The notes under the pieces: generated by a model
What the model saw: only the letters and a program-made list of their open reading frames with translations
Databases searched by the model: none
Told to the model about the DNA's origin: nothing
Shown here: piece after piece, positions 56,927 to 64,000 of the stretch
How the letters are laid out: the number at the start of each line of letters is the position of its first letter
How positions within the stretch are numbered: position 1 is the stretch's first letter
Program-made: the position numbers and the translations under genes
Assembly (NCBI GenBank): GCA_021234155.1
Contig: JAJEKV010000059.1
Span: forward strand, 1,938,182-2,002,181
DNA length: 64,000 nt
From: Isoetes taiwanensis
Lineage: Eukaryota > Streptophyta > Lycopodiopsida > Isoetales > Isoetaceae
Direction of reading: 5' to 3'

Positions 56927-59884
56927 GTGATCAGAGTCCTTGTTAAAGATGAGGTCACCATGACAGCTCCGGATGGCAAGCGCCTTGTGATAAAGGGTAA
57001 GCAATCTCAAAATCCTAGGCAATGTATGTCCTTGAAACGACTATATAAATGCCTTAAGAGGAACCAAGTGGAGTATATCGTTAGAGTCGAGCTTGGCAAC
57101 CTTGAGCAAGAGCAAGTCAAAGGTAAAGATGAAGAGAGACAGCTACCCAAGCAGATTGCCAAGTTGTTGAAAGAATTCCAAGACGTCTTCCCAGATGAGA
57201 TTCGTGAATTGCCACCCTACAGGGGTGTTGAGTGTGAAATCACGCTAGCTCCCGACGCAAAGCCTATCAGCAAGGCACCATACAGGATGAGCACGCCAGA
57301 ATTGGCCGAGCTTAAGAAGCAGCTTCAAGAATTGTTAAGTTCTGGATTCATTAGACCGAGCTCGTCCCCTTTTGGGGCACCCATTTTGTTTGTTAAGAAG
57401 AAGGATGGAAGCCTAAGAATGTGTGTAGATTATAGACAACTCAACAAGCAAACAATTAAGAATAAGTATGCATTACCTAGGGCAGATGATTTGCTAGACC
57501 AATTGCAAGGGGCTAAAGTGTTTTCAAAAATAGATCTAAGATCAGGGTACCACCAAATAAGGATTAAGGAAGAAGATATCCATAAAACCGCTTTCAGAAC
57601 GCGGTACGGGCACTATGAATTCACAGTAATGCCCTTTGGGTTGTCTAACGCCCCAGCCACATTCATGAGGTTGATGAATGACATTTTTAGGCAATTTTTG
57701 GACGAGTTTGTAATTGTCTTCTTTGATGACATCTTAATTTATAGTGAGCCCGTAGAAGCACATACTGTTCATCTCAGGAGGGCTTTGGAAAAGTTGAGAA
57801 GACATCGCCTATTTGGGAAACTCTCCAAGTGCCAATTTGCCACAACCAAGGTTGAATACTTGGGGTATATAGTATCAGCAGATGGAATTTCCATAGATCC
57901 AGTCAAGATCGAAGCCATCATCAATTGGCCTATTCCAAGGAATGTAAGCGAAGTCAGAAGCTTTCTGGGTCTTGCAGGATTCTACCGCAAGTTTGTTGAG
58001 GACTTTGCGAAGTGGGCGGCTCCTTTGACGGACCTCACTAAAAGTATAAGGATAAAGGATTGGGCAGCCTATTGGGCAGAGAAAGCTCAAGCTTCCTTTG
58101 AAAAGCTTAAGGAAGCATTAACAACACCACCAGTGTTAGCCTTGTCGGATCCAGATAAAGATAAAGTGGTGGCAACAGATGCAAGCAAGATTGCCACGGG
58201 TGGAGTCTTGATGCAAGAGGGAAGAGTTGTTGCTTATGATTCAAAGAAGATGAATGAGGCTGAGCAACGATATCCAACTCATGATCAAGAGCTTCTTGCT
58301 ATAGTTAGGGCATTAAGAATTTGGAGGCACTACTTGTTGGGTAGGAAGTTTCAGTTGCAAACGGATCACCAAAGCCTTCAATATATCTTTACCCAACCAC
58401 TATTGAACTTGAGGCAAAGGAGATGGATGGAATTTCTTGAAGAATATGATTTTGAGATATCCTACAAACCGGGGAAGTTAAACGTGGTTGCGGATGCCCT
58501 ATCCAGGAAGCCCCTTGAGACAAGAATCCATTGCAATGCAACATCAACCTTGTCAAGTGAGTTTGGGAAGAAAATAGAGGAATGTTTGCCTTCAAGTGAA
58601 GAATTTAAGAATGTATGGGCTAGTCTTAGCAAGGAAGCTAGGACGGATAAAGAAAGGGAGGCCTACAAAAAGTACAAAAAGGTAGGGAACCTCCTATATG
58701 ACAAGGACAAGTTGTGTGTTCCTTTGAATTCAGGAGTAAGGAGGCTTATCCTTCACGATACGCATAATAGCCCCATTGCAGGCCATGCAGGTTTTATGAA
58801 AACTTATTTTAAGATTAGAAGCAGCTATTATTGGCCTGCCATGAAGAAAGAGATTGCAAGGTATATCCAGCAGTGTCAGCTTTGTCAGCAAACCAAAGCA
58901 GAGCAACTTCGAACCCCTGGAGTGTGGGAACCTTTGGAAGTGCCAACGGCAAAGTGGGAGACAATAAGCATGGATTTCATTACAGGACTTCCACGAACAG
59001 CAAGAGGTCACGATGCTCTAATGGTGGTTGTAGACAAGCTTTCTAAGATGGCGCATTTCTTGCCATGCAAAACCACTGATACAGCTTTGGATACGGCAAT
59101 CCTTTTTGCAAAGGAGATTTTCAGGCTACATGGTATGCCAAGGGCCATAATATCAGATAGAGACCCTAAATTTGTAAGTGCATTTTGGAAAGATCTTTTT
59201 GCCACCATTGGCACTAAGTTATGCATGAGCTCAGCCTATCATCCGCAAACGGATGGTCAGACGGAGAGGACAAATAGGATCATTGAGGATATGTTGAGAC
59301 ACTATGTGTGGAACAAGCAATCTAAGTGGGAAGATTTCATTTATTTGGTGGAGTTTGCTTATAATAGCACCAAGCAAGAATCCTCACAGATGAGCCCATT
59401 TATGATTAATTATGGGTATCAATGCTTAACCCCGGATACTTGGCATAATCCGGTATCCAAAGTGGAAGTGTCCCAGCAGCTTTTGGAAGATATGCAGGAG
59501 TTGATTGATGAAGTAAGGGGCTATCTCCTTGCAGCCAGAAGCAGGCAGAAAAGTTTGGCAGATAAGAGAAGATCAGTAAGGGAATTCCAAGTTGGGGATA
59601 GTGTTTGGCTTAAGATCAAAGTGAAACAAGCCAAATTAAGGATTGGGAAGTGCAAGAAACTTGCTCCTAGATGGGCAGGTCCTTTTAAAATTGTGGAGAG
59701 GGTGGGGGCGCAAGCTTATAAGTTGGATCTTCCACCCCATCTCAAGGTTCACAAGGTTTTTCATGTGAGTCTTTTGAAGAAGCACCACCCCAACCCTGAG
59801 GAGATCTTGGAGACTCCCTCCTTATTGGAGATGACCGAAGAAGAATTGGAGATAGTGCCTGAATTAATTCTAGATAAGGCATGA
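56927..59884 (+). CDS. Ty3/gypsy chromovirus pol: RT, RNase H, integrase
   Basis: A 985-codon open frame, really an internal part of a polyprotein since gag and protease are missing upstream. RT at about residues 125-300 ([49 protein letters not shown], catalytic FFDDILIYS near 265). RNase H at about 405-530 ([26 protein letters not shown]). Integrase zinc site near 610-655 ([17 protein letters not shown]). Core D,D,E in MDFITGLP (about 682), SDRDPKF (about 742) and TERTNRI (about 779). GPY/F-type end near 910-960 ([30 protein letters not shown]). It ends at TGA 59882-59884; the chromodomain continues in the same frame after it. The first Met is not the native start. The frame is well preserved, so the element is fairly young. 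Confidence 0.95.
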   Translation: MIRVLVKDEVTMTAPDGKRLVIKGKQSQNPRQCMSLKRLYKCLKRNQVEYIVRVELGNLEQEQVKGKDEERQLPKQIAKLLKEFQDVFPDEIRELPPYRGVECEITLAPDAKPISKAPYRMSTPELAELKKQLQELLSSGFIRPSSSPFGAPILFVKKKDGSLRMCVDYRQLNKQTIKNKYALPRADDLLDQLQGAKVFSKIDLRSGYHQIRIKEEDIHKTAFRTRYGHYEFTVMPFGLSNAPATFMRLMNDIFRQFLDEFVIVFFDDILIYSEPVEAHTVHLRRALEKLRRHRLFGKLSKCQFATTKVEYLGYIVSADGISIDPVKIEAIINWPIPRNVSEVRSFLGLAGFYRKFVEDFAKWAAPLTDLTKSIRIKDWAAYWAEKAQASFEKLKEALTTPPVLALSDPDKDKVVATDASKIATGGVLMQEGRVVAYDSKKMNEAEQRYPTHDQELLAIVRALRIWRHYLLGRKFQLQTDHQSLQYIFTQPLLNLRQRRWMEFLEEYDFEISYKPGKLNVVADALSRKPLETRIHCNATSTLSSEFGKKIEECLPSSEEFKNVWASLSKEARTDKEREAYKKYKKVGNLLYDKDKLCVPLNSGVRRLILHDTHNSPIAGHAGFMKTYFKIRSSYYWPAMKKEIARYIQQCQLCQQTKAEQLRTPGVWEPLEVPTAKWETISMDFITGLPRTARGHDALMVVVDKLSKMAHFLPCKTTDTALDTAILFAKEIFRLHGMPRAIISDRDPKFVSAFWKDLFATIGTKLCMSSAYHPQTDGQTERTNRIIEDMLRHYVWNKQSKWEDFIYLVEFAYNSTKQESSQMSPFMINYGYQCLTPDTWHNPVSKVEVSQQLLEDMQELIDEVRGYLLAARSRQKSLADKRRSVREFQVGDSVWLKIKVKQAKLRIGKCKKLAPRWAGPFKIVERVGAQAYKLDLPPHLKVHKVFHVSLLKKHHPNPEEILETPSLLEMTEEELEIVPELILDKA

Positions 59885-60010
59885 AAAAAGACAAGGAGAT
59901 CCCAATTCCAGCAGTATCTGGTGAAGTGGAAGCACTTGCCAGTAGAAGATGCAACGTGGGTTCTCAAGCAGGATCTGGAGAAGCAGTATCCAGACTTCAT
60001 GAAGCAATTC
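59885..60010 (+). pseudogene. Chromodomain of the gypsy integrase, after an in-frame stop
   Basis: In the same frame as pol, downstream of TGA, the DNA encodes QQYLVKWKHLPVEDATWV and LEKQYPDFMKQF, a typical chromovirus chromodomain used to steer integration to chromatin marks. One codon, the TGA, separates it from pol. Comparison with the family suggests that a sense codon (possibly Trp) mutated to stop; readthrough cannot be excluded. Confidence 0.88.
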
Positions 60011-60916
60011 GACGGTCAAGCCATCTCCGACTTGGTCGGCAACGACACAGCAGGTATTCTAGCTCAAGTCGCCTCTTTTTCTCAATTGAGGAAGCATGCA
60101 TTCTACATGACTAAGATGAATGTATGCTCAAAAGTTGGAAAGTGTTACCGATGACGAGATTCCTTGGGAATTCTCTAGGCAACATGTACCAGGTAAACGT
60201 ATGATTATTGACATCATGCGAAAGAGGAGGCGACACATAGCGATGATGGGATGAGTCTTTAGGACATTCCCTAGGCTATGATGCATCACATGACCATAGG
60301 GGGGTCATGTACAGCGGAAAAAGGTGGTCACTCGCAATGATGAGGGTATTCAGGGGAATCCCTCTAGCCAGAACCCCCCACGGGAGGGTGACGCACCTGG
60401 GAAGGGATCATATAGGTTGCATGATAGGGAACCACCTGCTCCCGCTACAGTCGGAAGGGAGAGGTGTAGGCATTAGTGCATCCTAGTGGTACCACTCGAT
60501 CATGGGCAATGATAGGATCGTCTTAAACAATCCTTAGCTCAAATCCCAATTGGGGCCATGATCCAGTGTAGGTAGTAGGGGTAACTTGGGCTGGTAGTTC
60601 GGCCCAAGTAGGTATTTAGGGGGGTGGTCCCCATAAACCACAATTTAATTAGTTAAACTAACGTAATGTGTTATTCCTTGCAGGCAAATGAAGGAAGGAG
60701 GGAGCACATTACGTGAAGATGCAGGAGTCATAGTAGTTTTGTAGTTAACTATGAACTCCTAGATGTCCTAGGGTCTTAATACTATGTATAACCATAATTT
60801 TGATATTATAATAATTATTATGGTTGAATTTAAATTATGTATAACTACCTTGTTGTCTTAAGGTTGATGCAGGATCGTTCATCGCCTTGGCGTAATGCTG
60901 AGGACAGCATTAGGCT
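60011..60916 (+). other. Gypsy 3' untranslated region
   Basis: Non-coding stretch between the chromodomain and the LTR. It contains GC-rich patches (near 60345-60470) and an AT-rich part near 60780-60850. No further ORF of the element is recognised. Confidence 0.6.
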
Positions 60917-60929
60917 AAGGGGGGGAGAA
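60917..60929 (+). other. Gypsy polypurine tract
   Basis: 'aagggggggagaa' lies immediately upstream of the LTR start TGTGACG, the expected plus-strand primer. Confidence 0.85.
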
Positions 60930-62432
60930 TGTGACGTTCCCCAGAATTATACGCTATAAATACGTACAATTCTGAGCCACGTCACTGTACAAACTACCTA
61001 TGGTAGCTTTGTACACATATTGGGAAGCATTGGAACCTTAGCTAAGTTATTTTATATAACTTAGCTAACCTTAGGAAGGGCCATTTCCATGTGGCGCCTC
61101 CCTAGTGGTTCCCCATGACACGTGGCATCGTGCCATTGGAGATGAGGTGGCATAGCTTATACCTAACCAATTTAGGACCAAACCCTAACCCTAGCCACCT
61201 TTCTCAGCCTCCCCACTCTGTTGCACCTGGAGCTCTAATTCAGGTCCCGTTTGATACGTTCTAGATCGATCTTGCAGCTTTGTAGGAGAGGAGGAATCGC
61301 TCTGCAGCATGGAGACACCAGGATCTGGAGGCAGCGGATCAGGTGGAGGTAGGAAGAGTAGATCTTAGTTCGACCTTGTAGTTGAGCCTCCTAGATCCTG
61401 TTCTTGTCATGAACCCTAACTGTTAGTTAGGTTAGTGTTAGATGTTCTTGTTGTTCTTCTATGATGATGTTGTGATGATCTCTATGTTCTTGGTTGATCA
61501 TGTTTTGCTCCCTTGTATTGGGAAGGGGGGTAGAGACCAGCCTAGTAGTATGCTCCTAGATGATCTGTTAGATCCCATTAGTTGCGGCCTGTGCATAGGA
61601 GCCCACCTGGCTATGGAGGCTATGCGTGGACTTAGCACCAGATAACGGGGTCATAGGCAAGATAGAGGGAGCCCCTTCCCGATGCGCGGCATCTGGGGGC
61701 TTGGCGTGTGCTAGGCCTATAGTCGGTCACTTCGTGAGGGCCGGGTATGGGCTCGACACCTCCTGGATCAATGGTGTCGCCCTGATCCTCAAGAGTTGCA
61801 AGTGTCGGCTTGGCTCTTGTTTTGGGGGGTTCAGTCGTGTACGGTTCGTGTGTCGCCACGAACCTCTAGCCACCTATTGAGCCTATGATTTCCGGGAGGG
61901 GGAGATGCAACCCCTCCTGCCTAGTCGGACTGGGGAGATGCAACCCAGAGTAGCCTCATTGGGTGATTCCACGAGGTTGCGTATCCGTAGGCTATAGTCC
62001 TGGTTCAGCCTGGTTTAGCCTATCTGCATAGTATGCACAGGAGGGGCGGATGGAGTGGTCACCCCTAGCCATTGTCTTATGCCAGCCCTGCCATTTGCCG
62101 TGACTCGGTCTGCTCTATCTTGAGGCCCTAGCCGTCAGTTGATTTCCCTTTACGAGTCTGAGCCGGAGTAGAATCCATGTGATATGTTGCTATTGATGTT
62201 CTATGATGTTCTTTGGATGGATGTACGATGTATTATGCTAGTGCTGATGTATTGTTTTGCTTCCGCTATTGATAGGAGCCTTAGGGAACGGGCACGAAGA
62301 CACCTCCGTGTTTCCCTGCCGTTCCATTTATGGGAGTGGATAGACGGAGGGCCCATGTAGCTGGATGAGCTAGATGGGGGATTTCCAGTTGGCTATACGG
62401 CGTGGCGTCGTATAGTAGCTGGGAGCGTCACA
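60930..62432 (+). repeat. Gypsy 3' LTR (1503 bp)
   Basis: Begins TGTGACGTTCCC and ends GGGAGCGTCACA, near-perfect 12-base inverted ends with one mismatch. A TATA-like CTATAAATA lies at 60954-60962. A G-box-like ACACGTGG is near 61120. No second LTR is present upstream, so the target duplication cannot be tested; the five bases after the end are 'caact'. An old fragment of the same LTR is at 1484-1987. Confidence 0.92.
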
Positions 62433-63002
62433 CAACTCAGCCTGTACATTCAAATCATCATGGTTAAATGAAAGATTTTGTATGTGCATATGAGTACATG
62501 AATAGTCAAAATGTACTTAAAATGTACTCAAAATGTACTCAAAATACTCACTATGTACTTAATGTACTCAATGTACTCACTATGTACTCAATGTACTGAC
62601 TATATACTCAATACGTGCTTATATGTACTCATATGTACTGCAGTGTAACAGAATACACATGACACATAAAAACTCAATACATGTGGCAAAATAAGTAGCA
62701 GTTTGATACATTCTGTAGCCTTTAGCATATTAGTGGTCCAGAATAAATACTTGAAGTCCATATAAACTAGCTGAAGGTATCTGAAGGTTGAGTACAGGAT
62801 ATGTATTTACAGATAGATATAAGATATAATATCTACTGTATACATTAAACATGGAGTCACTACATAAATAAGAAAAGAAGATTTAGTATAATATACATGG
62901 TCAATAAATGTAAGCAGGCAAAACAAAGGTGATTGCATATGTAAAACTAAATATAATTGAATACATAAATGATAGATCAGTCATTAGAAAGCATTTCATA
63001 CA
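62433..63002. repeat. Spacer with 'tgtactca' minisatellite
   Basis: Between about 62505 and 62640 the phrase 'atgtactcaa' / 'tatgtactcaatgtactca' is repeated about a dozen times with small changes. The rest is AT-rich with no gene signal. Confidence 0.75.
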
Positions 63003-63820
63003 TCAAAATAAATAAGATACTATAAACTCAAATAATAGTGATAATGTACATGAGGGATCAGTAATCAGAATGCACATTTCATACAGCAAAGAATGAAATA
63101 CTTGTGGTATATCAAGAAACTGGATTGCCTGATGCCTTTTCTTTCTTACATCCCTGTATTTAAGTGAGACCTTGGTGTTGTTTAACCAAAACTGGATGAC
63201 TAATTGCTTTGTTTCTTCGTCCAGACGATCAGATCTTCTCTTTCTACCTGCTAATGCCCATATTGGACCTGCAAGTTTCATTCTCTTTCTTCTGCCTGCA
63301 GCTAGTGACAGATTTCGGGGATGGCAGTTTAACATTTTTGAAGCAACTCCTTTTTGCTTCAATTCCCCATTCTTCCCAACAATCATGGATAAAACTGAGT
63401 GCTTGGCTGCCAACTTGTACTGCTATTAGAAGATTTAACCTCTTCCAATCCATCTTTGAGATTTTCTAGCAATGAATGTTTCACCATTGCTTCAGAAGGT
63501 AGACCAATCACAGGTTTAAACAACCCCAATAGCCTGTTGTCTTGTAAGATCCTGGAAACCAATACCTCTCTTTGACTCGGGGATAGAGAATTGGCTTCCT
63601 TTCTGAAGCATTCAACAACCTTTTCTACTCTTGTCCTGATTTTTCTGGTCGTGTACCTGGAACTTGATCTGTCATTCTTTCTGGTGACCTCGCTCTCTGT
63701 TTCATTTTTGGTATCTTGTTCAACCATTTTCTCCAGCCCTTTGTCAATATCGGTATCACCGTCCTCATTTTGCACATCACTCTGAGGCATTTTGTTCATA
63801 GTTTGATTTTCTTCTGCCAT
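63003..63820 (-). pseudogene. Unknown, possibly transposon-related protein, frameshifted
   Basis: The minus-strand frame starts at ATG 63820 and reads an acidic N-terminus, a basic segment (RKNDRSSSRYTTRKIRTRVE), then VVECFRKEANSLSPSQREVL VSRILQDN, ending at 63383. A second frame from about 63413 reads AAGRRKRMKLAGPIWALAGR KRRSDRLDEETKQLVIQFW and NNTKVSLKYRDVRKKR. The two parts fit as one protein broken near 63400-63430. The 'ET...V..FW...T.VS...KDV..KR' pattern recalls an uncharacterised protein type scattered in repeat-rich eukaryotic genomes, possibly transposon-encoded. I cannot name it. Confidence 0.45.
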
Positions 63821-64000
63821 GTTCTACTGCTATGAAAAGTGATACGCATGCAAAGATCCGGCAAGAATTTGAAATTCTCTTCTTGGTTTTAGATTCTTAG
63901 CAAGATTGGAGGGGAACTCCCTTGCTGGATTGGAGGGAATTTGCTTGCATTGGAGGGAATCCGGTGGCTGGCTGTACCAAAAATTTTACAACAACCGTCG
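63821..64000. other. Region upstream of the minus-strand ORF
   Basis: Would be 5' UTR or promoter for the ORF ending at 63820. A repeated 'ttggagggaa' phrase occurs near 63906-63960. Nothing further is seen. Confidence 0.35.

Overview
This window looks like transposon-dominated nuclear DNA of a land plant. The evidence is spliceosomal-style exon fragments of plant genes (chloroplast-type beta-amylase, SYP3-type syntaxin, PLS-type PPR repeats, a plant-style CHCH-domain protein), plant Ty1/copia and chromodomain Ty3/gypsy elements, plant LINEs, and very low gene density. A fern or fern-like genome is my best guess from the retroelement and PPR flavour; that guess is inference. No intact ordinary host gene is certain.

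Layout. (1) 1-2721: no gene, except a decayed copy (about 1484-1987) of the LTR that is also present at 60930-62432. (2) 2722-24426: one tandem array of a roughly 435-bp satellite, split into three blocks (2722-5047, 10237-11182, 22808-24426) by two rolling-circle-type transposons. The first is a 5.19-kb canonical Helitron (5048-10236: 5' TC, 3' hairpin plus CTAG, inserted A|T). The second is an 11.6-kb element here called A (11183-22807). Both junctions rejoin satellite sequence cleanly. (3) 24427-29842: degenerate retroelement ORF1-like DNA, carrying a 1.3-kb minus-strand retroposed insert with a 17-bp target duplication, then unassigned sequence. (4) 29843-31986: element B, same family as A. 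(5) 33246-33714: a hAT-type MITE with 8-bp target duplication. (6) 34198-56655: a deep nest. A minus-strand, 5'-truncated LINE is split by a Ty1/copia element (34275-52133, TSD CTCAG). The copia reverse transcriptase is split by two abutting elements of another family, D1 (37742-49249) and D2 (49250-50222). D1 contains element C (42187-47026), again of the A/B family. The LINE also carries a plus-strand LINE 3' fragment and a possible SINE. (7) about 56860-62432: a 5'-truncated Ty3/gypsy chromovirus with a long pol ORF, a stop codon just before the chromodomain, and a 1503-bp 3' LTR. (8) 62433-64000: a small minisatellite and a minus-strand, frameshifted unknown protein.

The main discovery candidate is two non-autonomous families, A/B/C and D1/D2. 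Both combine a 5'-terminal motif, its inverted copy placed just inside the 3' end, a short hairpin at the 3' terminus, and no visible target duplication. That is the asymmetric-terminal-repeat design reported for Helentron/Helitron2 elements. A, B and C and the canonical Helitron carry pieces of host genes: beta-amylase and an NF-YC/DPB3-like histone-fold protein in A, an F-box-like piece in B, syntaxin and PPR in C, and a CHCHD2/Mix17-like protein in the Helitron. Every recognised captured piece lies in the sense direction of its carrier. No Rep/helicase ORF was seen, so none of these elements looks autonomous.

All boundaries were read by eye. Intron and exon limits, family assignments and species are inferences unless stated.
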